Positions 33,859-43,076 of a stretch of DNA of 64,000 nucleotides are shown here, piece after piece (positions within the stretch are counted from its first letter, which is position 1; the number at the start of each line of letters is the position of its first letter). The position numbers and the translations under genes were made by a program. The notes under the pieces are model-generated. The model was given only the letters and a program-made list of their open reading frames with translations. It ran no database searches and was not told where the DNA came from. This stretch comes from Clostridia bacterium (GTDB lineage: Bacteria > Bacillota > Clostridia > Christensenellales > UBA1242), in NCBI GenBank assembly GCA_017531805.1, contig JAFXKG010000005.1, positions 1-64,000 of the forward strand, given 5' to 3'.

Positions 33859-34869
33859 ATGAAAAAATTATCAATTTTACTTGTTGCTTTTGTTTGCGCA
33901 TTTTCTGTTGTTTTCACCGCCTGTGGCAAGAAAAAAGACGACAACAAAATTCGTTTAAGCGAAGTAACTCATTCTATTTTCTATGCCCCACTTTATGTTG
34001 CCATTAACAATGGCTACTTTGCAGAAGAAGGTTTAGAAATAGAATTGACAAACGCAGGTGGTAGCGATACTGTTATGTCTTCATTAATATCAGGCAGTGC
34101 AGACATTGGACTTATGGGACCAGAGTCTGTGGTTTATGTTAGAAATAATGGCATGACAAATGCTCCTATTATCTTTGCTCAGCTTACAGCTTGTGATGGC
34201 TCATTTATGGTTGGCAGAACTGACGAAGGAGACAACTTTACTTGGGAAGGCCTTAGAGGCAAACATATAATCGGAGGCAGAAAAGGTGGCATGCCTGCAA
34301 TGACATTGCAATACATCTTAGAGCAACATGGTCTTAAACCAGGTGCCGAACTTGGTGAAAATGTTGACACAATCTTGGATACTTCTATTGCGTTTAACTT
34401 GACCGCATCTTCGTTTGTTGCCGGCACTGGTGACTATTGTACAATGTTTGACCCTGTGGCAAGTCAATGCGAAATTGACGGTACAGGATATATTGTATCT
34501 GCCCTTGGTGACGAAGTAAGCGATATCCCATACACTTGTTTTACTGCAACAAGCAGTTATTTAAAAAATAATGGCGACAAATTAGACAAATTTATGCGTG
34601 CATTAAAGAAAGGTTATAATTATTTAATTAACGCAACTGATGCACAAATAATTGCCTGTCTTAAACCGTCATTTTCAACTACAAGTGACGAGTTGATTTT
34701 GGCTTCAGTTAAAAACTATATCAGAATTGGTGCTTATGCTTCTAGTTTTGTACTTAAAGAAAGTTCTTGGAACAACATGCTTGACATCATAGACAACGCA
34801 GGCGAACTAACAAACCGTGTTGCATGGAATGATGCCGTTAATAACTCTTATGCAATGAAAGTTGCCTAA
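33859..34869 (+). CDS. ABC transporter substrate-binding lipoprotein (NMT1/SsuA-like)
   Basis: The extracellular capture protein of a NitT/TauT-type importer. A signal peptide with lipobox VFTAC (lipidated Cys22) is followed by the family start EVTHSIFYAPLYVAINNGYFAEEGLEIEL and a GSADIGLMGPESVVYV segment. Such proteins bind sulfonates, nitrate, thiamine precursors or other small anions or heterocycles. The CCCFC motif of pyrimidine-precursor (THI5-type) proteins is not seen, so the substrate stays open. GGAG precedes the ATG. It overlaps the ATPase gene by one base. Confidence 0.9.
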   Translation: MKKLSILLVAFVCAFSVVFTACGKKKDDNKIRLSEVTHSIFYAPLYVAINNGYFAEEGLEIELTNAGGSDTVMSSLISGSADIGLMGPESVVYVRNNGMTNAPIIFAQLTACDGSFMVGRTDEGDNFTWEGLRGKHIIGGRKGGMPAMTLQYILEQHGLKPGAELGENVDTILDTSIAFNLTASSFVAGTGDYCTMFDPVASQCEIDGTGYIVSALGDEVSDIPYTCFTATSSYLKNNGDKLDKFMRALKKGYNYLINATDAQIIACLKPSFSTTSDELILASVKNYIRIGAYASSFVLKESSWNNMLDIIDNAGELTNRVAWNDAVNNSYAMKVA

Positions 34870-35645
34870 TGCAAGATTTGGTTAAAATACAAGACTTATC
34901 TTTAATATATCAAAGCATAGATTCTGAAACCACTGCTTTATCTGATATAAATTTAACTATAAGAAAACAAGAATTTGTATCTATTGTTGGACCTTCTGGA
35001 TGCGGAAAAACCACTATTTTATCTTTAGTGGCAGGCTTGTTAAAGCCGACAACCGGAAAAATTACAATATTAGATAAAACCCCTAATCCCAAAGATGATT
35101 TGGCAGGATACATGTTTCAACGTGACAATCTTTTGCCATGGAGAACGATTGAAAAAAATATATATTTTGGTTTAGAAATCAAGCACAAAAAAACGCATGA
35201 CCGTAAAGCGTTTGCTTTGAGTTTGGCAGAAAAATATGGGTTAAAAGACTTTTTAAAAAAACATCCAAGCGAACTAAGTGGTGGTATGCGTCAACGCGTA
35301 GCACTTATAAGAACGCTTGCCCTACAACCCGAATTGTTGCTTTTAGATGAGCCATTTAGCGCCTTAGACTATCAAACAAGACTAGAACTTTGCGACCACA
35401 TTTACGAAATAATCAAAAAAGAAAAAAAGACCGCAATTTTAGTCACACATGATATATTTGAAGCGATTACCATGTCTGACACAATTTATGTTTTGTCTGC
35501 GCGACCAGGCACAATCAAAGCAATACACCAACCAAAATTTGATAAAAACCTTACACCATTTGAAAGACGAAAAACAGAAAAAGCCAAAGAATTGTTTGAT
35601 ATTATTTGGCAGGAAATACAAAATGAAAAACAAAAAATTCAGTAA
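34869..35645 (+). CDS. ABC transporter ATP-binding protein (NitT/TauT family)
   Basis: The nucleotide-binding subunit of the importer. Walker A GPSGCGKTT is at 41-49, the Q-loop lies in GYMFQRDNLLPWRT, the signature is LSGGMRQRVALIR, and Walker B is LLLLDEPFSALD with the H-loop at VTHDIFEA. LPWRT is typical of the SsuB/TauB group. The start shares its A with the TAA stop of the preceding gene (TAATG). It overlaps the permease gene by 23 bases. Confidence 0.95.
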   Translation: MQDLVKIQDLSLIYQSIDSETTALSDINLTIRKQEFVSIVGPSGCGKTTILSLVAGLLKPTTGKITILDKTPNPKDDLAGYMFQRDNLLPWRTIEKNIYFGLEIKHKKTHDRKAFALSLAEKYGLKDFLKKHPSELSGGMRQRVALIRTLALQPELLLLDEPFSALDYQTRLELCDHIYEIIKKEKKTAILVTHDIFEAITMSDTIYVLSARPGTIKAIHQPKFDKNLTPFERRKTEKAKELFDIIWQEIQNEKQKIQ

Positions 35646-36429
35646 AACTCACTATGATTATCTAAATAAATACAGAGCAAAAAAATTGCTTGTTTTGCTA
35701 ACGCAAATATCGATTTTATTATTGTTCTTGTTTGCGTGGGAATATCTCACAAAATACGAAATCATTAGTTCTTTCTTCTTTTCCAGCCCGTCAAAAATTG
35801 TAAAAACAATTGGCCAATTATTTAAAAGTGGCGAGTTGATACTCCACTCTAAAATAACACTAAGCGAAACACTAATTGGTTTTGCAATTGCTACGGGTAT
35901 CGGCTTTGTTGTTGCATTTGTTTTGTGGTACAGCGACTTTTTAAGGCGCGTATTAGAGCCATATTTGGTTGTATTAAACTCTTTACCTAAAATTGCTTTA
36001 GGACCAATCATAATTATTTGGTTTGGTGCTGGCAGCAAAGCCATAGTGTTTATGTGTATTTTAATTGTAATTATCGTTACGATTATGAACATACTAAACT
36101 CTTTTACAAGTTGCGACAAACAATTGATTGCACTGGCAAAATCGCTTGGTGCAAACAAAATGCAAATCTTCTTTAAACTGATTTTACCAAACTCCCTTAA
36201 AGATATTGTTGCAACACTTAAAATCAATGTTGGACTAAGTTGGATTGGAGCAATCATGGGCGAATACTTGGTAAGTAAAGCAGGACTTGGATATCTACTC
36301 ATCTATGGCGGTCAAGTGTTTAACTTAAACCTTGTTATGACCGCAACTGTAGTTTTGTGTATCCTTGCATCTGTCATGTATTTCGCTGTTGCTTTATTCG
36401 AGAAGTTGATGCAAAAATTGTATCAATAA
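35623..36429 (+). CDS. ABC transporter permease (NitT/TauT family)
   Basis: An integral membrane subunit with about six helices and the EAA-type coupling motif (ALAKSLGANKMQIFFKLILPNSLKDI). The open frame extends upstream into the ATPase gene, but the ATG at 35623 behind AGGAAA begins a typical permease N-terminus, giving 268 aa. The operon ends at the bidirectional terminator shared with ftsZ. Confidence 0.92.
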   Translation: MKNKKFSKTHYDYLNKYRAKKLLVLLTQISILLLFLFAWEYLTKYEIISSFFFSSPSKIVKTIGQLFKSGELILHSKITLSETLIGFAIATGIGFVVAFVLWYSDFLRRVLEPYLVVLNSLPKIALGPIIIIWFGAGSKAIVFMCILIVIIVTIMNILNSFTSCDKQLIALAKSLGANKMQIFFKLILPNSLKDIVATLKINVGLSWIGAIMGEYLVSKAGLGYLLIYGGQVFNLNLVMTATVVLCILASVMYFAVALFEKLMQKLYQ

Positions 36430-36483
36430 AGACTGTAGTTTCAAGTGATATAATTTATCTTCCAATACCTTTTATTGTTTTAA

Positions 36484-36515
36484 TAAAAAAAGAGAGCGCA
36501 GTGCTCTCTTTTTTA
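36484..36515. terminator. bidirectional terminator between the ABC operon and ftsZ
   Basis: A stem AGAGAGC/GCTCTCT with loop GCAGT (36491-36509), flanked by A and T runs. It serves both converging operons and overlaps the ftsZ stop codon region. Confidence 0.92.
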
Positions 36516-37673
36516 TCTTCTTAATTTGCGTAAAAATGGTGGAATATCTTCATCATCAACAACTGGTTTTTTGCTTTGCACAGAAATATCTTCTACCTTG
36601 TCTGGCACTTGTTCAGGTTGTTGTGGTGTTGGTTCTTCCACAGGTTCTTCTACCTTTTCTTGTGCAGTAAATGCAGAAAAATCTGCGCTGTTATCCTTAA
36701 ACTCTGGTGTTGCAGGTTGTTCTTTATTGTCTTTATTTTCAAAGCCTGTTGCAATGATTGTTACAATAGTTTCTCCTTGCATATTATCTTTAAAGTTTGC
36801 ACCAAAGATAACATTACAATTTGGATCTGCAACATCACGCACCAAATCTGCTGCTTCGTAAACTTCTGAAATTGTCAAATCTTTGCCACCAGTAACATTG
36901 ATAAGTATACCTGTTGCACCTTCGATACTAGTTTCCAAAAGTTGACTGGTAACTGCTTGACGCACAGCCTCTATAGTTTTGTTTGCACCCCTACCTTTAC
37001 CAATGCCCATATGAGCGATACCTTTGTTACGCATAATTGTTGCTACATCGGCAAAGTCTAGGTTGATAGAACCAGGTATACATATAACATCACTTACACC
37101 TTGTATTGCTTGACGAAGTACATCGTCAGCATATCTAAAAGCGTCTACAAAAGACACATCTCGTTTGAACATTGTATAAAGTTTGTCATTTGGTATTGTA
37201 ACCAAAGAGTCTACATGTTTTTTCAATTCATTAAGACCACTTTCTGCATTTGTTGCACGCTTTGCGCCTTCAAACCTAAATGGTTTTGTAACAACACCAA
37301 TAGTGAGTATGCCCATGTCGTGAGCAATTTTTGCAATTACTGGCGCAGCGCCATTCCCAGTTCCGCCACCAAGACCAGCAGTGATAAACAACAAGTCTGT
37401 GCCTTGCAACATTTTGCGGATTTCTTCTTCACTTTCTTCTGCTGCTGCTTTGCCCACTTCTGAGTTTGATCCTGCACCTAGTCCCTTTGTAAGATCGCCA
37501 CCAATTTGTATAATTTGGTCAGCGTTTGACATCATCAAATCTTGCTTATCTGTATTTACTGCAATAAATTTGACACCAGAAATACCAGACGAAATCATAC
37601 GATTAACAGCCTTGTTTCCGCCTCCGCCTACACCTACAACTTTGATATTGCAAATAGTATCCAACATTTCCAT
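36513..37673 (-). CDS. ftsZ: Cell division protein FtsZ
   Basis: The tubulin-like GTPase that forms the division ring. The GTP-binding motif GGGTGNG is at 102-108, the N-terminal loop VGVGGGGNKAVNRM near 13-26, and the T7-loop region LDFADVATIM further on. The C-terminal linker is Pro/Glu/Gln-rich, and the conserved tail peptide DIPPFLRKLRR, the docking site for FtsA and other partners, is intact. AAGGAG precedes the ATG. It lies 10 bases downstream of ftsA. Confidence 0.98.
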   Translation of the reverse strand: MEMLDTICNIKVVGVGGGGNKAVNRMISSGISGVKFIAVNTDKQDLMMSNADQIIQIGGDLTKGLGAGSNSEVGKAAAEESEEEIRKMLQGTDLLFITAGLGGGTGNGAAPVIAKIAHDMGILTIGVVTKPFRFEGAKRATNAESGLNELKKHVDSLVTIPNDKLYTMFKRDVSFVDAFRYADDVLRQAIQGVSDVICIPGSINLDFADVATIMRNKGIAHMGIGKGRGANKTIEAVRQAVTSQLLETSIEGATGILINVTGGKDLTISEVYEAADLVRDVADPNCNVIFGANFKDNMQGETIVTIIATGFENKDNKEQPATPEFKDNSADFSAFTAQEKVEEPVEEPTPQQPEQVPDKVEDISVQSKKPVVDDEDIPPFLRKLRR

Positions 37674-37683
37674 ATTCTACTCC

Positions 37684-38793
37684 TTAAACCACGATATTTG
37701 CTAAACAAGCCAAACCTGTTTTTGATATTTGATATTTATCCTTTGTGTTATCAAACGGATTTTTATATTCAAAAACTTCGTGCCCCGTAATATCTTTAAT
37801 AATCTTTTTTGCACCTTTAAAATGAGACAACCCATCACCAGTCAGATAGATATCGACATCATTAAACACTTGGTCTACACTCAATATTTCTCCAACAATC
37901 TTTGCAAGCATCTCTATCCTGCTTTTTACTACTTGATTGGTAATATTTATTGGTGCTTTTATAAGTGAACCTTTAGAGCATATTTCGTAATATTCATTTC
38001 TCTCTGGTTCTATTGTTAAAATAACTTTCCTTTTAATCATCTCTGCATCTTTAAAGGATAACCCCAAAACTTGCATAATGTCTGATGAAATGTGTCCACC
38101 GCCCATAGAGAAAGAGCTTAACAATGCCAAACCCTCGCCCTTATAAACGCTTATGCTTGTTGAAATGTGCCCAACATCAACAATAGCAATAGGTTTGCCA
38201 TCATCTTTAAGTTGTTCGCAATTCATGGCTTGGCCTAATGCTGTGGAGATAAATTCCAAATTTTTAACACCAAGTTTGCTAAGTTTATCTTGCATCAATG
38301 ATATAAACGACTGCTTAGCAAGTATGTAACTTGCATCCAACACAAGAGTTGATGTTTTTTTGCCAACTGGACTAAGTGTTTTAATGTTGTCGTCAAGTAC
38401 AAATTGCATAGGACTATAGTTAATTACAACATATTCTTCACTATCACCAAAAGTTGAGTTGCTTTCGTAAAGATTTGCAATTTCGTTTTCCGTAATTTTA
38501 TGTAAACCAACAAACTGACGAGATATACGCTTGCAAACACAAATACAAAATTCACTTGGCACACCTACAACAATCGAAGTTATTGGTTTGCGCATTTTTG
38601 CAGACATCTTGTCAGTCAATTGAGTAAATGCATCATCAAGTTCATCAACTGACAAAAACTCTCCGTCCAAGTAGCCGTCATAAAGCATATTTTCTTGCGC
38701 AACGATATGTGATCGGTTGCCAAACTTTGTAACAGCCAAAAGTCTGAGAGTGGAAGATCCTATATCTAAAACATACTTAATCTTTTTTTGCAA
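37684..38793 (-). CDS. ftsA: FtsA-like actin-fold division protein
   Basis: FtsA normally anchors FtsZ to the membrane. The actin-like phosphate-binding motifs are present (VLDIGSSTLRLLAV at the start, AIVDVGHISTSISVYKG, and LTGDGLSHFKGAKK), with an SHS2-type insert (about 80-160). The C-terminus stops soon after the actin fold (ISKTGLACLANIVV), so the usual amphipathic membrane helix is not visible. Start is TTG at 38793 with GGGGGA upstream. Position between ftsQ and ftsZ supports the assignment, though the sequence is divergent. Confidence 0.85.
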   Translation of the reverse strand: MQKKIKYVLDIGSSTLRLLAVTKFGNRSHIVAQENMLYDGYLDGEFLSVDELDDAFTQLTDKMSAKMRKPITSIVVGVPSEFCICVCKRISRQFVGLHKITENEIANLYESNSTFGDSEEYVVINYSPMQFVLDDNIKTLSPVGKKTSTLVLDASYILAKQSFISLMQDKLSKLGVKNLEFISTALGQAMNCEQLKDDGKPIAIVDVGHISTSISVYKGEGLALLSSFSMGGGHISSDIMQVLGLSFKDAEMIKRKVILTIEPERNEYYEICSKGSLIKAPINITNQVVKSRIEMLAKIVGEILSVDQVFNDVDIYLTGDGLSHFKGAKKIIKDITGHEVFEYKNPFDNTKDKYQISKTGLACLANIVV

Positions 38794-38817
38794 ATTATCC
38801 CCCGAATTTATACCTTA

Positions 38818-38846
38818 ATTATACAAAATTACTTATTTATAGTCAA
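38818..38846 (-). promoter_or_regulatory. promoter of ftsA-ftsZ
   Basis: TTGACT (38846-38841), a 17-bp spacer and TATAAT (38823-38818). Together with the ftsQ terminator it separates ftsAZ from the rest of the dcw cluster. Confidence 0.82.
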
Positions 38847-38968
38847 ATATTTTGCATATATATATTAAATTTTATTTAATAAATTTTATAAAAATCATAT
38901 AACACCACAATATATTGTGTTTTAATAAATCTACCTACCCTTGTAAATCTTATTAAAAATAATTTTAT

Positions 38969-38995
38969 AAAAAAAGACCTAGATTAATCTAAGTC
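38969..38995 (-). terminator. intrinsic terminator after ftsQ
   Basis: A nine-pair stem GACTTAGAT/ATCTAGGTC (one G-T pair) with a two-base TA gap, followed by seven T residues on the minus strand. It overlaps the ftsQ stop codon. Confidence 0.82.
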
Positions 38996-39781
38996 TTGCT
39001 GTGGAGCAAAATATCCAATTTTTTCCAGCCCGTTTTGATCCAAAAATATTTTGATTGTACCACCAGTTTCAACTTCAGGAGCACTGATTGCAGTATAACA
39101 AATATGAATTTTTCTGCCTAAATCTTGTTCTGGTTTATAGATATCAATTGTAACGCCTTGTTTTGTTTCTAATATCATCCTAACATACGACTCGGACAAA
39201 GTATAGCCTGTAGCAAACGATACGGACAAAACATTTTCACTCATGGCTTCTCTATCCATATTTGCCTTTTCATACAAAGCCACAAACAAATCATATGCTG
39301 CTTGTTTTGCATAATTGTTGCCTACAAAATCACCAACCTTTGTATTGTTGTTGATTATTATTCCGGAAGAATTGTATTTTGTTAAATTTGGTTGAATTTC
39401 ATTTATTGCTAACACTTTTAAATCTTCGTCTAAGATATAATATTTTGAGTTATTTTCTACATAATAAGTATCAAATCTTTTGCGTACAATAATTTGAATT
39501 TCAGTCACACTGACTGTTTTGATTTGAATAACTTTAACATAAGGATAAGTTTTTTCTATATTATTTATTGCAGTTTCTTTATCCAACATAAATATTGATT
39601 TGCCGTTTTTTATGCCTGCTGAAGCAAGTATTTCATCTTTTATTTCTTGGACAAATTCAACATCTTCGCCAACAATAACTATATTTTGTTTTCTTACACG
39701 AAAAACTGCACCAAACAGAATCCCTGCCAGTACAATTAAAAATAATAGTATTGATGACGAAATAATAAGTGCTTTTTTCAT
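38984..39781 (-). CDS. ftsQ: Cell division protein FtsQ/DivIB
   Basis: A bitopic division protein that links late septum components. One membrane helix (about 4-26) follows a very short cytoplasmic start, then a POTRA domain (RKQNIVIVGEDVEFVQEIKDEILASAGIKNGKSIFMLDK...YPYVKVIQIKTVSVTEIQIIVRKR) and a beta domain. The length of 265 aa fits DivIB. It overlaps murA by four bases (ATGA), a common pairing in the dcw cluster. Confidence 0.9.
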   Translation of the reverse strand: MKKALIISSSILLFLIVLAGILFGAVFRVRKQNIVIVGEDVEFVQEIKDEILASAGIKNGKSIFMLDKETAINNIEKTYPYVKVIQIKTVSVTEIQIIVRKRFDTYYVENNSKYYILDEDLKVLAINEIQPNLTKYNSSGIIINNNTKVGDFVGNNYAKQAAYDLFVALYEKANMDREAMSENVLSVSFATGYTLSESYVRMILETKQGVTIDIYKPEQDLGRKIHICYTAISAPEVETGGTIKIFLDQNGLEKIGYFAPQQDLD

Positions 39782-41037
39782 GTCCTTTTTATATTTGCAC
39801 CAAGGTTTGAAAGCATTTCTTCTAAGTGATCATATCCCCTGTCTACAAAGCGCGCATTATTAACAATCGTTTTGCCCTTTGCACCCAATCCAGCAACTAC
39901 CAAACCTGCGCCACCGCGCAAATCTAGCGCTTTAACTTTGTTACCCCTTAATTTAGATGGTTTGACAACTATTTCTTTGTCGCTTATACAATCAATTTTT
40001 GCACCCATCTTTATCAATTCTTTAACCGTTAAAAAGCGACGTTCAAACACATTTTCAACTATTTGAGTGTCACTTGATGCATAACAAGAAACCGCAAGCA
40101 TAATTGATTGCAAATCTGTTGGAAAATCTGGATAATAACCAGTGGATATTTCTTTTATTGAAGTTAGCGGATTTTCCCTTGATATATGTATTATATCATT
40201 TTTGTAATCAATTTGACAACCCATTAGAGTTAGTTTTTTTATAAAATTTAAATTTTGGTAAGGCACTGCATTTCTTATTGTCACATCACCACCAGCAACT
40301 GCAACTGCACCCATAATTGTGCCTGCAACGATGCGATCCCCTGACGGTCTATATATTCCGCCATGCAACCTATCTACCCCATATATAGTTATTTTGTCTG
40401 TGCCAGCACCAAAAATTTTTGCACCAATCAAAGATAAAAAATTGCAAAGATCAACAATCTCTGGTTCTTTGGCGGCGTTGATAATTGTTGTTTTACCTTT
40501 AAGTAAACAAGCAAATTGGATAATATTTTCTGTTGCCCCTACACTTGGTAAACGAAGTTTTATTTTTTTTGCACGGGAGACTTTTGCATCAAAATCAATC
40601 AGTCCGTTGTTCTCTTTTACTTTAACACCAAGTTTTTTAAATGCGTCTATGTGTATGTCTATCGGACGCGCACCAATATCGCATCCGCCTGGCAAAGACA
40701 TTGTTGCATGTTTAAAGCGTGCAAGCATCGCCCCAAGCAAAAATATAGAAGAACGCATTGTCTTCATTAAATCGCAATTTATATCATTGTAAATAGCATT
40801 TTTGGTATTTAAAACCATGACTTTATCTTCAAATGTCATATTTACATTTAAACATTTAAGGATTTTAGCCATATTATGTACATCAGAAATATTTGGATAA
40901 TCTATAATCTTTACAATATCACACGCAAGCAAACTTGCAGACATAATAGGCAAAGTTGCATTTTTGCTTGTTTGGTTTATTATTTCACCATACAACTTAT
41001 TGCCACCAACAATTTCAAACTTACCATTATTCTTCAT
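39778..41037 (-). CDS. murA: UDP-N-acetylglucosamine 1-carboxyvinyltransferase
   Basis: It adds enolpyruvate to UDP-GlcNAc, the committed step of peptidoglycan synthesis and the target of fosfomycin. The active-site Cys is in LPGGCDIGARPIDIHI (Cys119 from the chosen start), so fosfomycin binding is predicted. KNATLPI and the final RGYDHLEEML are also typical. The frame is open to 41079, but MKNNGKFEIVGG at 41037 matches the family start. It has 419 aa. Confidence 0.95.
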   Translation of the reverse strand: MKNNGKFEIVGGNKLYGEIINQTSKNATLPIMSASLLACDIVKIIDYPNISDVHNMAKILKCLNVNMTFEDKVMVLNTKNAIYNDINCDLMKTMRSSIFLLGAMLARFKHATMSLPGGCDIGARPIDIHIDAFKKLGVKVKENNGLIDFDAKVSRAKKIKLRLPSVGATENIIQFACLLKGKTTIINAAKEPEIVDLCNFLSLIGAKIFGAGTDKITIYGVDRLHGGIYRPSGDRIVAGTIMGAVAVAGGDVTIRNAVPYQNLNFIKKLTLMGCQIDYKNDIIHISRENPLTSIKEISTGYYPDFPTDLQSIMLAVSCYASSDTQIVENVFERRFLTVKELIKMGAKIDCISDKEIVVKPSKLRGNKVKALDLRGGAGLVVAGLGAKGKTIVNNARFVDRGYDHLEEMLSNLGANIKRT

Positions 41038-41080
41038 ATACCTATATATGAAATTATTTAAATTTTGTTTAAGTTGCATT

Positions 41081-41107
41081 AAAAAAAGAGCGACTATTGC
41101 TCTTTTT
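41081..41107 (-). terminator. intrinsic terminator after the SAM methyltransferase
   Basis: A perfect nine-pair stem AAAAAGAGC/GCTCTTTTT with loop AATAGTC on the minus strand, 13 bases after the stop codon. It separates the inserted cargo from murA. Confidence 0.85.
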
Positions 41108-41120
41108 CATAATTTTTAAT

Positions 41121-41903
41121 TTATTTCTTTTTACATACATATAGCATATGACAACTGTAACCTTGCAAATCTTCTCTTTCGCACACTGATAACTGATATT
41201 TTACCCAAACTTTAAATTCTTCTGCAGAAAGTTTGTTTATTTTGTCAGAGATAATATTTACAATTCCGTCTGTTGCCAAATTATGAAGATAATCAATATT
41301 AAATTCGTTCATGATTTCTTTAAACTCTTTAATATAGAACGGTGCAAAAATACCTTCTGGATATCTTCTAAGTTTAAAATTTTGATCATACTCATAAGGA
41401 TGACTATCCAACAAATTGTCCACCACTAAATCGGCAAATACCCCATCACTTGTAATGTATGCTATCATTATTATTCCGTCTTTTTTTGTAACACGGATTG
41501 CTTCTGAAATTGCTTTTCGGATATCATCATCTTCATACAAATGGTACAGTGGACCTAAGACTAGTGTAATATCAAAAGTGTTATCTTTAAATCTTGACAA
41601 ATCAACAGCATCTCCTTGTTCCGCCACTATTTTCATATCTTTTTTTATTTTACTTGTCAAGATGTCTAAATTGTGTTGTACAAACTCAATGGCTGTAACA
41701 TCATAACCTTTACTTGCATAATGCAATGAATATCTACCTGTACCCGCACCAACTTCTAATATTTTATCGTTTTCTTTTAGGTATTTTTCTATATAGTTTT
41801 TTGTAACTAAAAATTCTACATTGTGAGTATTATCTTTTATAAGTCTGTTATCTTCATCATAATTATTATAGTGATTATTAATTAAAGTTTTTCTGTTTGC
41901 CAT
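41121..41903 (-). CDS. Class I SAM-dependent methyltransferase, cargo gene
   Basis: Motif I ILEVGAGTGRYSLHYASKGYDVTAIE and the post-motif GPLYHLYEDD show a small-molecule-type methyltransferase of the UbiE-like group; the substrate is unknown. The ATG at 41903 is chosen because AAAGGAG lies six bases upstream; an upstream in-frame ATG at 41921 would place the ribosome-binding site inside the gene. It has 260 aa. It is the last of three non-cell-wall genes inserted between ftsW and murA. Confidence 0.85.
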   Translation of the reverse strand: MANRKTLINNHYNNYDEDNRLIKDNTHNVEFLVTKNYIEKYLKENDKILEVGAGTGRYSLHYASKGYDVTAIEFVQHNLDILTSKIKKDMKIVAEQGDAVDLSRFKDNTFDITLVLGPLYHLYEDDDIRKAISEAIRVTKKDGIIMIAYITSDGVFADLVVDNLLDSHPYEYDQNFKLRRYPEGIFAPFYIKEFKEIMNEFNIDYLHNLATDGIVNIISDKINKLSAEEFKVWVKYQLSVCEREDLQGYSCHMLYVCKKK

Positions 41904-41927
41904 AAATTTCTCCTTTGCCAATAATAA

Positions 41928-42392
41928 TTAAATTTTTTTGCGCATTTTTACTCTAATGTCTTTAAAATCTAGTTTAGTGTAAAACTCTATCGCAGCTTTA
42001 TTATTTATAAAGCAATCTATTTCAATAACACAAGTTGAAAATTTTTCTTTTGCAAAAATCTCTACATGTTCAATCAATGATCTGCCTATGCCATTTTTTC
42101 TATATTCTGGATTAATATAAAGATTCATTATTGTAACAAAATTCTCTGTTGAGCGTTTTTGATTTTGTATATAAGCCATAACATATCCAACTGCGACACC
42201 TTTACTAATAGCTAAAAATAATACAGAATCTTCTCTACCTAATGTTCGCTCATAATAATCTTCTATTTTAGGACAAGTCACAATAGTATCATCAAAATTA
42301 CGCTCAAATTCAATCAACTCAGCAAACAAATTATTGCATATTTTACATTCTTCAATTGTATCAACTTTTTTAATTAAAATATCTTTTTTCAT
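41928..42392 (-). CDS. GNAT-family N-acetyltransferase, cargo gene
   Basis: The acetyl-CoA-binding motif A is MNLYINPEYRKNGIGRSLIEHVEIFA, with motif B ending in NNKAAIEFYTKLDFKDI. The 154-aa size is usual. The substrate is unknown; candidates include antibiotics, amino acids and protein N-termini. It has its own promoter (42399-42427), and the methyltransferase follows after 24 bases. Confidence 0.88.
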   Translation of the reverse strand: MKKDILIKKVDTIEECKICNNLFAELIEFERNFDDTIVTCPKIEDYYERTLGREDSVLFLAISKGVAVGYVMAYIQNQKRSTENFVTIMNLYINPEYRKNGIGRSLIEHVEIFAKEKFSTCVIEIDCFINNKAAIEFYTKLDFKDIRVKMRKKI

Positions 42393-42398
42393 GATTAC

Positions 42399-42427
42399 AT
42401 TATATCATACAAATAAAAAAATGTATA
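42399..42427 (-). promoter_or_regulatory. extended -10 promoter of the GNAT gene with TGTATACA box
   Basis: The -35 TATACA (42427-42422) is part of the palindrome TGTATACA. After a 17-bp spacer, TATAAT (42404-42399) is preceded by TGA. The same box and geometry occur at the CYTH gene. Confidence 0.65.
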
Positions 42428-42459
42428 CATATAAAATAAAAAATATTAAACTATAATTT

Positions 42460-43023
42460 TTATCTCATAAGTTTTTTATAAGGCTTCTTAACTGAAAAAT
42501 CGTCCCCTATATTCAACCCGATTGATTTTAATGTTTTGATCATAATATCAAATTTTTGTTTTGCCTGAAGGTGTGCGATACTAGCGTACTCTTCAAACTC
42601 GATAAAAATGCCAAGCCCTTGTATAATTTGAACAAATATTTCTATTTCTTCTTTTTTAAAATGATACATATCTTGTGTTAACTTACACCAATTGTTTAGT
42701 CCCGCCTTCAAAAATACATCATTTGCAATTGCACTGTCTTCAATCTTGAATATTTTTTTACTTTCGGATATTACATTGTTATATTTATCAAATTTCTTGT
42801 TTTTGTAAACAATACTGCAATCATCGTTAAACTGCCTTACCAAAAAACTATTTTTTATAATTTCCGCATAAGTCATGTTTTTTAATTTTTTTGTGTTGTA
42901 TTTTGAAAAGTAATAATCAGTTAATAAATAATGTCCCACAATTTCAAAGTTGTTGCCTTTTAATTTATTAAAGAGTTCTTCTTTTTCTTCAAACACTTCA
43001 ACAGTAATTTCCGTTTCTTGCAT
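42460..43023 (-). CDS. CYTH-domain protein (class IV adenylate cyclase/triphosphatase-like), cargo gene
   Basis: The CYTH fold binds triphosphates through an eight-strand tunnel. Family features are visible: an N-terminal acidic strand (QETEITVEV, a degenerate form of ExExK), LTDYYFS, LVRQF, and QIIQGLGIFIEFEEY, which matches the conserved V-GLG-FIEIE motif. The N-terminal ExExK ligands are not fully canonical, so catalytic activity is uncertain. The length of 187 aa fits CyaB/ThTPase-like members. AGGAG precedes the ATG. It is the first gene of the insertion next to ftsW. Confidence 0.7.
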   Translation of the reverse strand: MQETEITVEVFEEKEELFNKLKGNNFEIVGHYLLTDYYFSKYNTKKLKNMTYAEIIKNSFLVRQFNDDCSIVYKNKKFDKYNNVISESKKIFKIEDSAIANDVFLKAGLNNWCKLTQDMYHFKKEEIEIFVQIIQGLGIFIEFEEYASIAHLQAKQKFDIMIKTLKSIGLNIGDDFSVKKPYKKLMR

Positions 43024-43047
43024 TATAATATCTCCTAGTTTTGTGAA

Positions 43048-43076
43048 ATATTAACACAAAAACAAAAAAATGTATA
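43048..43076 (-). promoter_or_regulatory. promoter of the CYTH gene with TGTATACA box
   Basis: TATACA (43076-43071), a 17-bp spacer and TAATAT (43053-43048) preceded by TGT. The palindrome TGTATACA is at 43071-43078, and a second copy at 43093-43100 is spaced 22 bp away, about two helical turns. Confidence 0.6.

Noticed and set aside
35449..35622. N-terminal extension of the ABC permease
   Set aside because: The extension lies inside the ATPase gene in another frame and has no membrane pattern; the ATG at 35623 has a ribosome-binding site and a typical start.
36520..37700. Long open frames antisense to ftsZ, infC, thrS and other genes
   Set aside because: They are reverse-strand shadows of conserved genes with no ribosome-binding sites, domain matches or independent signals.
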